Of a DNA stretch of 16,253 nucleotides, positions 6,266 to 14,381 are shown in pieces. A program made the position numbers and the translations under genes. A model generated the notes under the pieces. The model saw nothing but the letters and a program-made list of their open reading frames with translations. It searched no databases and was not told the origin of the DNA. Source of the stretch: a bacterium. Lineage in GTDB: Bacteria > Krumholzibacteriota > Krumholzibacteriia > WVZY01. Numbering within the stretch: the stretch's first letter is position 1; every line of letters starts with the position of its first letter. The DNA lies in NCBI GenBank assembly GCA_027296025.1, contig JAPUJU010000169.1:1-16253 (forward strand). The letters are read 5' to 3'.

Positions 6266-6296
6266 GACGAACCCCCTCTGGTAGGGTGAATTGACC
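6241..6296. repeat. Inverted repeat enclosing the micro-ORF start
   Basis: GGTCAAT (6241-6247) and ATTGACC (6290-6296) are perfect 7-bp inverted arms. Inside them CCCT (6274-6277) and AGGG (6283-6286) form a small hairpin. On the minus strand the enclosed segment carries the Shine-Dalgarno-like run and the first codons of the 15-codon frame. Together with the hairpin at 6157-6221 it forms a compact unit of about 140 bp. Confidence 0.45.
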
Positions 6297-6367
6297 GTTC
6301 AGTGGCAGATCCATGGATTTGCGACGCGAAGTATTGCAAGAAGCGTTCCGAGGAAGTCGGCTGTGTT

Positions 6368-8854
6368 CTAAACACCGACGTGGCGTGCAATTATGGTGGT
6401 GATGTCGTCGTCTTGCCGTTCGCTACCATAGGCAAGAATCGTTGCAAATAGCGATTTCTGCAATTCCTCGAGTGGTTGGTGTTTTCGCTTCTCCAGAAAC
6501 TCGATCAACCGGGACTCCCCGAACTGTTCGTCCTGCCCGTCCGATTGTTCGGTGGCTCCGTCGGTATAGAGACACAGAAGATCTCCGGGCCCGAGGCGTA
6601 CCTGGCCTTCCTGGTAGACCTGGTTGCGCTCGACGCCGAGGACCATGCCACCTTCACCCAGCCGGTCGACGTATTGTTTTCGAAAGAGGAGAGTCGGACA
6701 ATGACCGGCGTTCGAGAACGTAAAGATTGAGTTGGCGACGTCGATCACACCATAGAAAAATGTTGCGAACTGTTCGGTTTTCGCGTTGTCGAACAGGTAA
6801 TCGTTCAGTTCGCCGACGAGTGCACCCGGAGTCAAACGGTCCTTAATAACGAGATTCTTGAATACCGCCTGGATGGACGACATGAGCATCGCTGCCGGTA
6901 CGCCTTTGCCGCTGCAGTCGCCGATCGCCACGCCGATGCGATGGTCATCGAGCGTGAAGTAGTCGAAATAGTCCCCGCCGACTTCGACCGAACTTGCCAT
7001 CCTGCCCACGATCTGGAGAGCGGGGTGCTCCGGAGGTGTTTTTGGTAGAAGGCTGAGCTGGATATCGCGCGCGACAAGAACTTCTTTCTTAAGGCGCTCC
7101 TGTTCGACGTTCGCCTCGTGAAGGTCAGCGTTCTCGAGAACGAGCCCCAGGTGCTCCGAAAATCGGGCGAGAAGGTCCGAGTCCGTTTGGCTGTAAAGCA
7201 TCCCGGAGCGCTTGGGGCCGAGAACGACCAGGCCCAGTACTAAGTCCTGGCTCATAACCGGCAGGCAGACGGCGGCGCCGTGTTTCGAGAGAAAGTCACG
7301 CGACGATTCATCGAGGTGCCTGCGGCTCCAGGAATAGTCAAGATATTCGACCATCAGGGGCTTGCGATACCGATTGAAATAGCGCCCCAGATGCGAGCGG
7401 CGTTGAAATGTTTCCGGCAGGGAAGAGATATCGCCGAAGCTTTGCTCGATTTTGAAGAGTTCATCACGTTCGGGACGCAGATACATACCGATAAAGGATA
7501 CCTTCAACAGATCGTCGATGCTCTCCATAAAGCAGCTGATCACATCGCGCCGAGCGAGCTGTTTCGAGAGACGGCGACTGAAGGCAATGACCTCTGCGCT
7601 GTAGTTATAATCTCCGCGGGAGAACACGCGATCGACCACGCTCTGAACGGCGTCGCGGGCGGGGGAGAAGATCATCGCCAGAACGAGAACAGAGATGAGC
7701 GAGAAATACGCGGGGGCGAGATTCAGCTCGCGCGTGATGACACCGCCAAGGACGTTCACCAACGCATAGTATGCAGCCACGATCAGGCCGGTCAGGAACG
7801 CGTAGGCCAGGCTCTTCCGTACAACGATATTCAGTTCGATCACACCGTGCTTGAGGATCGCGTACGCGAAGGAGACCGATACAAACGCAAGCGCAACGAC
7901 GGACAGAAGGTCCCACACCGGCGCAGTCTCAGGTGATACCTGCCGCCACACAAGAGTAAAGACGAACGGTATGATACCGACCATCGTGCCCGTGATAACG
8001 ATGCGTAGTTTTTCTTTTTGGGCGACTGCTGATGACCGGTAGCTGCGTCCAAAGATGAACAATGAGAGAATCAGGTATGTGAGAAAGTACACGGTAGAAA
8101 AAAGCAGTACCGCATCGACGGCGTCGGTTTGCACGGTATCGCCCCGGAACTGCTGAATCGCTATCACTGAACTAACCAGCAGAAGAAGGGTCGGAATCGC
8201 GTAGGCGATACGCAGGCGTTTCCATGGTTCTTTCGACCCCGGGGCTCGCTCGGGGAACACCAGGAAGAAATGTAAAAAGACCGCGGGGACAAACAGTATG
8301 ACAGCGTCGTTAATCAGTTCACCCGCGAGCTGAAAAGAGGGAAGGGAAAAAACCGGCCGGTCGGTCAGGAAATACGCAAACATCGCGCAGTTCAAGGAGA
8401 AGAGCACTCCCAGGATGTCGGTTCGACGTAGAAAAACGAGGAGCCCCATCAGAAGAAACGTGAACCCGACGAGTAGGAACGCAAGGTGACGATACAGAAA
8501 AGAACCCGTGACGGATGCGTAGTTCACAGTGACGTCGATTCGACGGCCAGCCCTCAGCACCGTGTACTTCTGGGGTGCGCGGTCGACGTTGTCCTTAATG
8601 ATCGCGCGCAGGTGATTGTAGTTGCGCACGCGTGTTCCATCGACAGAGACGATGCGGTCGCCCCGGCGGATGCCGGATCGCGCGCTCGGACCGTCCGATC
8701 GGACATTTCGAACGCTCAGATTCTGGGTCTCGATCCCCGAGTAAGGGCTGTCTATCAAGTGCTTCGCAGCCGGGAACTCGAACAAGACGATAGACAGCAC
8801 CAGGAGCACCAGAATAATCCGGGTGAGGTCGAGGCGAAAGGGTGCCCGGTGCAT
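6368..8854 (-). CDS. Membrane PDZ-GAF-SpoIIE (PP2C-type) serine phosphatase
   Basis: 828 residues. Order: one N-terminal membrane segment (about 11-26); a PDZ-like domain (about 40-112, with GPSARSGIRRGDRIVSVDG); a multi-pass membrane region (about 121-400, roughly eight hydrophobic segments); a GAF-like domain (about 420-575, with AAVCLPVMSQDLVLGLVVLG); a linker helix ERLKKEVLVARDIQLSLLPK; and a SpoIIE/RsbU phosphatase domain (about 590-828). The phosphatase metal-site motifs are intact: GGDYFDY (D628), GDCSGKGVPAAMLMS (D646), TDGATEQ (D764) and the terminal DDDITT (815-817). Relatives dephosphorylate anti-sigma-factor antagonists in partner-switching cascades. No STAS or RsbW-like partner lies in the window, so its target is unknown. 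ATG 8854 is preferred because GGGAG (8863-8867) lies 8 nt upstream; GTG 8902 would add 16 residues without a ribosome binding site. Confidence 0.9.
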   Translation of the reverse strand: MHRAPFRLDLTRIILVLLVLSIVLFEFPAAKHLIDSPYSGIETQNLSVRNVRSDGPSARSGIRRGDRIVSVDGTRVRNYNHLRAIIKDNVDRAPQKYTVLRAGRRIDVTVNYASVTGSFLYRHLAFLLVGFTFLLMGLLVFLRRTDILGVLFSLNCAMFAYFLTDRPVFSLPSFQLAGELINDAVILFVPAVFLHFFLVFPERAPGSKEPWKRLRIAYAIPTLLLLVSSVIAIQQFRGDTVQTDAVDAVLLFSTVYFLTYLILSLFIFGRSYRSSAVAQKEKLRIVITGTMVGIIPFVFTLVWRQVSPETAPVWDLLSVVALAFVSVSFAYAILKHGVIELNIVVRKSLAYAFLTGLIVAAYYALVNVLGGVITRELNLAPAYFSLISVLVLAMIFSPARDAVQSVVDRVFSRGDYNYSAEVIAFSRRLSKQLARRDVISCFMESIDDLLKVSFIGMYLRPERDELFKIEQSFGDISSLPETFQRRSHLGRYFNRYRKPLMVEYLDYSWSRRHLDESSRDFLSKHGAAVCLPVMSQDLVLGLVVLGPKRSGMLYSQTDSDLLARFSEHLGLVLENADLHEANVEQERLKKEVLVARDIQLSLLPKTPPEHPALQIVGRMASSVEVGGDYFDYFTLDDHRIGVAIGDCSGKGVPAAMLMSSIQAVFKNLVIKDRLTPGALVGELNDYLFDNAKTEQFATFFYGVIDVANSIFTFSNAGHCPTLLFRKQYVDRLGEGGMVLGVERNQVYQEGQVRLGPGDLLCLYTDGATEQSDGQDEQFGESRLIEFLEKRKHQPLEELQKSLFATILAYGSERQDDDITTIIARHVGV

Positions 8855-9003
8855 TGAGGGGTCTCCCGTTGGTAATTCCAGCACGGGATGGCTTCGTGCC
8901 ACCGGTTCGAAGGTGGGATTCGCGGCGTGCTCCTGTCAACACTTTTTGGACCGGTTCTTGGCGTACGGACGCGCCCTTTAGGGATTCGTGAGGGACAAAG
9001 GGC

Positions 9004-9032
9004 TTGCCGGGTAAGTCGAGGTGTGATATTTT
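9004..9032 (+). promoter_or_regulatory. Sigma-70 promoter candidate for the TPR protein gene
   Basis: TTGCCG (9004-9009), 17-bp spacer, TATTTT (9027-9032). Transcription would begin near 9039, about 40 nt before ATG 9079. It lies in the 224-bp divergent region shared with the phosphatase gene. The octamer ACCGGTTC occurs twice in that region (8901-8908 and 8950-8957). Confidence 0.35.
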
Positions 9033-9078
9033 AACATTGGGATTGTAAGTCATATCAATACAGGGGGTTCAGGCCGGA

Positions 9079-9744
9079 ATGGCATCGAGTAAGAGGCTGA
9101 AAAAACGACAAATGAAAGAGGACCAGCTGGTCACCACGACAGTACGGTTGAGCCAGTTCGTCCAGGACCATTTTACGCAGGTAATTTCCGGGGTCATTAT
9201 TCTGGTTGCGGCGATCGGTGTGATTTTGTTTACGGCGAACGTGCGGCGCAACGCCAGCGTCGGAGCGGAGGCCGAATTTGGGGTCGCGATGAACGCGTAC
9301 AAGTACACGGATCAAGCAGCCGCGGCAGCAAGCTTCCGCAGTGTGGCGGACCGCTACGGGAGCCACAAGGTCGGAATCCTGGCGTTGTATTTCCTCGGCG
9401 AATGTTACCTCTCACAGTTCATGTATGATGAAGCGATCATCGCCTTCGATCGTTACATCGAGAAAACGGAAGCCGAAGGTGAGTTTTTGGTTGCCGCGCG
9501 CTTCGCCAGAGCGCTCTGCTATGAAGGCCGCGAAAACTATGCTGAGGGCGCGAAAGCCCTCGAGGCGTTGGCACAGGATATGAATAAGGAAGATCCACGG
9601 TACATCGACGTATGTTTTGAAGCCGGGCGTCTCTTCGAGCTCGTCGGCGACAGACGGGCAGAAGAGTACTTCGAGATCGTGGTGGACAGAGGCGCCGGCC
9701 CCGTTCGGGAAAGATCGAAAATCTGGCTTGCCATCCTGCGGTAA
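9079..9744 (+). CDS. Membrane-anchored tetratricopeptide-repeat protein
   Basis: 221 residues. The N-terminus is strongly basic and cytoplasmic (residues 3-13), with one membrane helix at about 35-53. The rest is helical with TPR spacing: AEAEFGVAMNAYKYTDQAAAAASFRSVADRYG, then ALYFLGECYLSQFMYDEAIIAFDRYIEK, ARFARALCYEGRENYAEGAKALEALAQ and CFEAGRLFELVGDRRAEEYFEIVV. The layout (short cytoplasmic tail, one helix, periplasmic TPRs) recalls YfgM-type ancillary proteins of the Sec translocon, but similarity at this level shows only architecture. ATG 9079 follows GGCCGGA, a weak ribosome binding site. It is followed after 21 bp by the DUF4870-like gene, so the two probably form an operon. Confidence 0.8.
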   Translation: MASSKRLKKRQMKEDQLVTTTVRLSQFVQDHFTQVISGVIILVAAIGVILFTANVRRNASVGAEAEFGVAMNAYKYTDQAAAAASFRSVADRYGSHKVGILALYFLGECYLSQFMYDEAIIAFDRYIEKTEAEGEFLVAARFARALCYEGRENYAEGAKALEALAQDMNKEDPRYIDVCFEAGRLFELVGDRRAEEYFEIVVDRGAGPVRERSKIWLAILR

Positions 9745-9765
9745 ATATTCAAACAGGAGTAAATA

Positions 9766-10158
9766 ATGTCTTCACCTGCTGACGACCAGAATGGAGTCGA
9801 GCCTAAACGCGTGGCGCTCGCCGACCACGAACGGTGGTACGCTGCTATCGCTTACATGTTCTTCTTCTGTTTTTTCAGCCTGTGGAAGGGAAGAGAGAGC
9901 GATTTTATCCGCTTTCACGGCCGCCAGGGCTTCCTCCTCTTTATGGCCGAGTGCGTCAGCTTTCTCATCATCGTAATCGTCGACAAGACCCTGGGACAGC
10001 TGCCATTCCTGGGGCTGGTGATCGTGATCCTTCTGCAGATTTTCGTGTATCTCTCCGCATTGTTTTTTTCCGTAATGGGATTTGTAAAAGCGCTGTTCGG
10101 CGAGAGATGGATCATGCCTATTTTTGGCACGTACAGCGAAAAAGTCCCCTTGATCTAA
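9766..10158 (+). CDS. Small integral membrane protein, DUF4870/Tic20-like
   Basis: 130 residues. Hydrophobic segments lie at about 25-41, 53-72 and 80-106. Between the first two is FIRFHGRQGFLLF, the conserved His-x-x-Gln-Gly signature of DUF4870-type proteins. The first 22 residues are hydrophilic and probably cytoplasmic. AGGAG at 9754-9758 sits about 7 nt before ATG 9766. Molecular function is unknown for the family. The tight spacing behind the TPR gene suggests joint expression at the membrane. Confidence 0.75.
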   Translation: MSSPADDQNGVEPKRVALADHERWYAAIAYMFFFCFFSLWKGRESDFIRFHGRQGFLLFMAECVSFLIIVIVDKTLGQLPFLGLVIVILLQIFVYLSALFFSVMGFVKALFGERWIMPIFGTYSEKVPLI

Positions 10159-10307
10159 GCACCACATCAAGCAAGCATCGAGGCGGGAGGGAGAAGGCCG
10201 CACGGGCCCGGCAACGAGGGGCTGCAGCGGCGAATGTGGATGTCGCATAAGATATATTATGTTAACTTGACCAATATTTCCATGTGCACAGTGGCCTCCT
10301 TAAAGCA

Positions 10308-12797
10308 CTACGCGATGATATTGACCAGCTTCCCCTGGATTACGAGCACCTTCTTCGGCTTCTTGTGACCCAGCAACTCCTTGATCCGTTCGTTCGACAG
10401 CGCGATCTCGCGGAGACGCGCGTCGTCGAGGCCGGCGTCGACTTGCTCACGTGCGCGGATCCTGCTGTTGATTTGAACGACGAGTTCGATCATATCCTCC
10501 TTTGCGTATTCCGGGACTGCGACCGGCAAGTCGGACCGAAATACGCTATCCGCGTGACCGAGACGTTCCCACATCTCTTCGCACAGATGTGGCGTCATCG
10601 GTGACAACAACCGGATCAGCACGTCGAAGGCGAACGCAAAAACGGCAGCAGCGTCGGTACCTGGCGCAGGTAACGTCCGGTCCGTGAATGCCTTCATCTC
10701 GTTGCTGAGTTCCATACACGCGCTGATCGCCGTGTTGAAGTGGAAATGTCCCTCCAGATCACTTCGGACCCTGAGGATGGTCCAATGAGCCTTGCGAAAA
10801 AGTGCTTTTGCAGATGCATCGAGCGTTTCGACGCTTACGTCCATGTTAACTGACGACTTAATCACATCGGAATGGTCTTCGAACATCCGGTACACACGGT
10901 TCAGGAATCGGTTGCATCCTTCGATGCTGTCGTCCCGCCATTCCGCATCGCGTTCCGGCGGGCCCGCAAACAGGATGTACAGACGCATTGTATCAGCGCC
11001 AAACGCGTCGATTATCGGATCCGGACTGACAACGTTGCCCTTGCTCTTCGACATTTTCGCCCCGTTTTTGGTGATCATCCCCTGCGTAAAAAGGCGTCTG
11101 AACGGTTCGGAAAAGTCGATGGCTCCAATACTGTGAAGAAACCTGGTTACGAAGCGCGCGTACAGCAGGTGAAGAATCGCGTGCTCCACACCACCGATAT
11201 ACTGGTCGACGGGCAGCCAGCGATCGACGAGCGATTTCTCGAACGGCGCGTCGGTGTTGTCCGGGCTCATGTAGCGGAGGAAATACCAGCTCGAATCCAC
11301 AAAGGTGTCCATCGTGTCCGTATCCCGCTTGGCCTTTCCACCGCAGTCCGGGCACCGAACGTTCACAAAAGACTCACTGGCCGCGAGCGGGCCTTTTCCG
11401 TCGCCGCTCGGTCGGAAATCAACGTCGTCGGGCAACAGAACCGGCAGATCATCTTCCGACACGGCGACCGGCCCGCATTTCTCGCAGTGAATGATCGGAA
11501 TCGGGGCGCCCCAAAACCTCTGGCGTGAAACCAGCCAGTCCCGCAGGCGATAGTTCGTTTTACGCTGGCCGATGCCCTTCTCTTCAACGTGTTTTACAAT
11601 CCCATCGAACGCCCCGTCGCTCGTCTGCCCATCGTAGTCGCCGCTGTTCCTGAGGAGCCCCTTGCCGGTGAAGACTGTGCCCTCCGGGACCGTCACACCC
11701 GACGGCGCCTCAATGACGTCGCGAATCTCGAGGTCGTAGGTTTTCGCGAAATCGTAATCGCGTTGATCGTGTCCGGGTACGGCCATGATCGCTCCGGTGC
11801 CGTAGTCCATAAGAACGTACGGCGCGAGGTAAATCGGAATATCTTCGTTGGTCAACGGATTGCGGGCATGACGCCCCGTAAAGAATCCCGTCTTTCGGGG
11901 TTCCATGCGGTCTTTGCTGCTCAGTTTGAATGCCTTCTCTGTGGCGATGAATTCCCTGCCGGCCACTTCCCTCTCTGTCCCGCCGATCAGCTTGTTCACG
12001 ACAGGATGCTCCGGGGAAACCACGAGGAACGTCGCACCGAAAATCGTATCCGGTCGCGTTGTGTAGCAACGAACAGGTGTTTTCGTCCCTTTGATCACAA
12101 AATCGATCTCGAGGCCTTCGCTCCTATCGATCCAGTTTCGCTGCATCTGGATGACGCGTTCCGGCCAGTCCACGAGCGAGTCCAGGCCATCCAGCAGTTC
12201 GTCTGCGAATTCGGTAATCCTGAAGAACCACTGTTCGAGAAAACGCTCTTCGATCAGAGTCCCACAGCGTTCGCACTTGCCGTCGATAACCTGTTCGTTT
12301 GCCAGTACCGTTTTGCAGGACGGGCACCAGTTGACCGATGCCGCGCGCCGCTCGGCCAGGCCGTTCTTGAAGAGCTGCAGGAAGAGCCACTGAGTCCAGC
12401 GGTAGTACTCGGGCTCGCACGATGTGATCTCACGTGACCAATCGTAGAGGACACCCCAGCGATAAAACTGCTCCTTCATCCTGGCGATGTTTTTCTTTGT
12501 CCACTCCGCGGGGTGAATATTGTTTTCAATGGCCGCGTTCTCGGCGGGCAGGCCGAATGCGTCCCAGCCCATCGGGGCGAGAACTTCGTGGCCCTCCATT
12601 TTCTTCAGGCGAGCGAGCGCATCGCCGATGATGTAATTGCGCCCGTGACCGACGTGGAGATCGCCGGACGGGTATGGAAACATCATCAGGCAGTAATATT
12701 TTCTTTCGTCTCTGGCGAGATCGACCGCCATGAAGTCGTCGTCCTGCCAGCGGCGCTGCCACTTTTCTTCAATGGATTTGTGCGGATACTTTGACAT
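10308..12797 (-). CDS. leuS: Leucine-tRNA ligase
   Basis: 829 residues, normal bacterial length. Class I synthetase that charges tRNA-Leu in the cytoplasm. Visible signatures: HIGH motif as HVGH (48-51, within PYPSGDLHVGHGRNY); zinc-site CPSC (158-161) with CERC (175-178); editing (CP1) domain with TTRPDTIFG (246-254) and the MAVPGHDQRD loop (338-347), so hydrolytic editing of mischarged tRNA should be intact; a second CEKC (438-441) and CPDC (482-485) pair; WYFLRYMSP; and KMSKS (581-585). The C-terminal tRNA-binding region ends in KVLVIQGKLVNIIA. ATG 12797 lacks a recognisable Shine-Dalgarno sequence but matches the family start. It lies 80 bp downstream of trxA, last in the leftward cluster. 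Confidence 0.98.
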   Translation of the reverse strand: MSKYPHKSIEEKWQRRWQDDDFMAVDLARDERKYYCLMMFPYPSGDLHVGHGRNYIIGDALARLKKMEGHEVLAPMGWDAFGLPAENAAIENNIHPAEWTKKNIARMKEQFYRWGVLYDWSREITSCEPEYYRWTQWLFLQLFKNGLAERRAASVNWCPSCKTVLANEQVIDGKCERCGTLIEERFLEQWFFRITEFADELLDGLDSLVDWPERVIQMQRNWIDRSEGLEIDFVIKGTKTPVRCYTTRPDTIFGATFLVVSPEHPVVNKLIGGTEREVAGREFIATEKAFKLSSKDRMEPRKTGFFTGRHARNPLTNEDIPIYLAPYVLMDYGTGAIMAVPGHDQRDYDFAKTYDLEIRDVIEAPSGVTVPEGTVFTGKGLLRNSGDYDGQTSDGAFDGIVKHVEEKGIGQRKTNYRLRDWLVSRQRFWGAPIPIIHCEKCGPVAVSEDDLPVLLPDDVDFRPSGDGKGPLAASESFVNVRCPDCGGKAKRDTDTMDTFVDSSWYFLRYMSPDNTDAPFEKSLVDRWLPVDQYIGGVEHAILHLLYARFVTRFLHSIGAIDFSEPFRRLFTQGMITKNGAKMSKSKGNVVSPDPIIDAFGADTMRLYILFAGPPERDAEWRDDSIEGCNRFLNRVYRMFEDHSDVIKSSVNMDVSVETLDASAKALFRKAHWTILRVRSDLEGHFHFNTAISACMELSNEMKAFTDRTLPAPGTDAAAVFAFAFDVLIRLLSPMTPHLCEEMWERLGHADSVFRSDLPVAVPEYAKEDMIELVVQINSRIRAREQVDAGLDDARLREIALSNERIKELLGHKKPKKVLVIQGKLVNIIA

Positions 12798-12864
12798 GAG
12801 AGAGACTGTCGTCCGTAAGGAGCACGTCGCCGACTGGACTTGCCGGCCGTCCCGAGGATCGACG

Positions 12865-12884
12865 CGGCTGAAGTTCCTCAGCCG
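12865..12884 (-). repeat. Hairpin overlapping the trxA stop codon
   Basis: CGGCTGA (12865-12871) and TCAGCCG (12878-12884) form a perfect 7-bp stem around a 6-nt loop. The trxA stop codon lies in the upstream arm on the minus strand. No T-run follows, so it is more likely an mRNA stability or processing element between trxA and leuS than an intrinsic terminator. Confidence 0.45.
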
Positions 12885-13210
12885 AGAAGATGCTCGACTG
12901 CCTCTTCGATCGCGTCCTCGGTTGGCACACCGAAGATCTGTTTTGCCAGGTTACCCTCTTTGAAGAAGAGCAAGGCTGGGATATTCCGGACAGAGAATTC
13001 GGCCGGTGTCGTCTTTACCTCGTCGGCATTCATCCGGAAAATGCGAATACGATCGCCGTGCTTTCCGGCCAGACGTTCGAGTATCGGGGAAACGTGTTTA
13101 CAGGGCTCACACCAGGGAGCCCAGAAATCGATGACGACTGGCACTGAGGATCGCCGGACGCGGTCATTGAAATCGCCATCGGTCACAGAAGGTAACTCGT
13201 GTGTTTGCAA
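12878..13210 (-). CDS. trxA: Thioredoxin with CEPC active site, TTG start
   Basis: 110 residues, a standard single-domain thioredoxin: VVIDFWAPWCEPCKHVSPILERLA (about 25-48), then FSVRNIPALLFFKEG with the cis-proline at 78. The redox cysteines are Cys34 and Cys37. The dipeptide between them is Glu-Pro rather than the usual Gly-Pro, which should shift the redox potential or partner preference; Asp28, the buried acid of the family, is kept. There is no signal peptide, so it is cytoplasmic and presumably reduced by a thioredoxin reductase encoded elsewhere. The start is TTG 13210, supported by AAGGA (13218-13222) 7 nt upstream. The gene is inserted between holA and leuS. Confidence 0.93.
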   Translation of the reverse strand: MQTHELPSVTDGDFNDRVRRSSVPVVIDFWAPWCEPCKHVSPILERLAGKHGDRIRIFRMNADEVKTTPAEFSVRNIPALLFFKEGNLAKQIFGVPTEDAIEEAVEHLLG

Positions 13211-13301
13211 TCTATTATCCTTGTCACTTGAGGGTTCACCCGAGACTTACCGGAGGCGCTGCCTCAGAATCTGCCGAGCAGACGGGTTCGATTGGCCTAG
13301 A

Positions 13302-13330
13302 TTTATAGCGTCAATTGGCAGGCTCGGCAA
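13302..13330 (-). promoter_or_regulatory. Sigma-70 promoter candidate for trxA-leuS inside the end of holA
   Basis: Minus-strand -35 TTGCCG (13330-13325), 17-bp spacer, -10 TATAAA (13307-13302). The predicted start near 13295 gives a leader of about 85 nt before trxA. That leader contains two consecutive 5-bp hairpins with 3-nt loops: TCTGC/GCAGA, and GAGGC/GCCTC at 13253-13265. Confidence 0.35.
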
Positions 13331-14378
13331 GTCTTTTTCGCAACGTCGAGGCCACAAGCGACGTCTCGATCAGTGATTGGCCGTGGATAGTCGTGGATTT
13401 GAGGCGGGTTTCCGCCCAACGAAGGTTGTCGAGAAACCTGTCCAGTTCATCGATTTCGAACCGCCTGGATTGTTCGATCCTCTTCCCCACTTCGTTCAGC
13501 CTTACGTATCGGGAAAGTCGCCCCGACATGGCGCTTGGCGAACGTACAGACGGCCCCTCGTCCTTCAGCAACAACTTTATCTCCATGAGCTGAATCACTC
13601 TCCCAAGGAGCATGGCGAGGACATATACAGGATCGTGACCGCTATCGACGAGTTTGTTCATTCGTTTTATGAAGTGGCCCGCATTGTCATCCCCGAGGTC
13701 GTCGAGAAAGGCCCAAATGGTTTCCGTCCGGTAGCGTCCGACGACCGCGCTGACCGTGTCGCGATCGATAACGTTTGTTTCCGGATCGGCGCTCATGGCG
13801 AGCTTGTCGAGTTCGTTGACGAGGTCGCTGAAGTGTGTCCCCACAGATCCGATCAGCACGTCCAGAGCTTCGGGTTCTATTGCAAGACCCTCCTTTCGAA
13901 GCCGCGCCTTGACCCGTTCGACGGACTCCTCGTCCGTGAGGTACTCAAAGTCAAAGGAAAGCCCGCGCGCGTCCGCAAGCTTCTTGAGGTTCTTCTCCCT
14001 TACCAGTAGCAGCTTCTCCATCTTCGACGCCTCCACCACGACGATGACGGAATCCGGGGTGTTCGAGATCTGCTGGAGGACGTAGTCCTTCTGGGATGCG
14101 GAAAGCGCCTCGAACTTTTTCACGATCACCATGCGGCGCTCGTTGAACAGCGGGAAGGAACTGATGCGGTCGTTAAAGCGGTCGGGATCGAACTCGTCTC
14201 CGTGAATCACGTCGAGATTGAATGCCGGATTGTCTCCCGAAAGAGCCGACTTCACGAGCTCTCCCACGAACTCCTTTTTCATGTACTCCTCGGGCCCGTA
14301 GAGAAAGTAGAGGCGGTGCAGCTTGCCTTTTTTCACGTCGTCGAAGAGCCTCTTGTATCGCTGGAGTATCCGGCCCAT
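13311..14378 (-). CDS. holA: DNA polymerase III subunit delta
   Basis: 355 residues, usual length. Delta is the wrench of the clamp loader that opens the beta sliding clamp at primer-template junctions. Visible family features: LYFLYGPEEYMKKEFV (about 23-38, the degenerate nucleotide-binding region, since delta does not hydrolyse ATP); the FNERRMVIVKKFEAL block; the lid-region VGTHFSDLVNELDKLA; TIWAFLDDLGDDNAGHF; and a C-terminal collar domain with GRLSRYVRLNEVGKRIEQSRRFEIDELD. ATG 14378 begins 3 bp after the lptE stop codon, with no strong ribosome binding site of its own, which suggests translational coupling. The lptE-holA neighbourhood is also found in enterobacteria. Confidence 0.95.
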   Translation of the reverse strand: MGRILQRYKRLFDDVKKGKLHRLYFLYGPEEYMKKEFVGELVKSALSGDNPAFNLDVIHGDEFDPDRFNDRISSFPLFNERRMVIVKKFEALSASQKDYVLQQISNTPDSVIVVVEASKMEKLLLVREKNLKKLADARGLSFDFEYLTDEESVERVKARLRKEGLAIEPEALDVLIGSVGTHFSDLVNELDKLAMSADPETNVIDRDTVSAVVGRYRTETIWAFLDDLGDDNAGHFIKRMNKLVDSGHDPVYVLAMLLGRVIQLMEIKLLLKDEGPSVRSPSAMSGRLSRYVRLNEVGKRIEQSRRFEIDELDRFLDNLRWAETRLKSTTIHGQSLIETSLVASTLRKRLAEPAN

Positions 14379-14381
14379 ACC

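Noticed and set aside
6157..6296. Classical tryptophan attenuator
   Set aside because: The peptide has a Trp-Trp pair and a following hairpin, but no tryptophan gene or any other gene follows in that direction and there is no T-run.
11589..12437. Plus-strand open frame of 282 codons inside leuS
   Set aside because: Antisense to the zinc and editing region of leucyl-tRNA synthetase; a codon-bias artefact of a GC-rich gene.
13211..13310. tRNA-like look of GGGTTCGATT between trxA and holA
   Set aside because: The bases flanking the T-loop-like sequence do not pair, and no acceptor or anticodon stem can be built.
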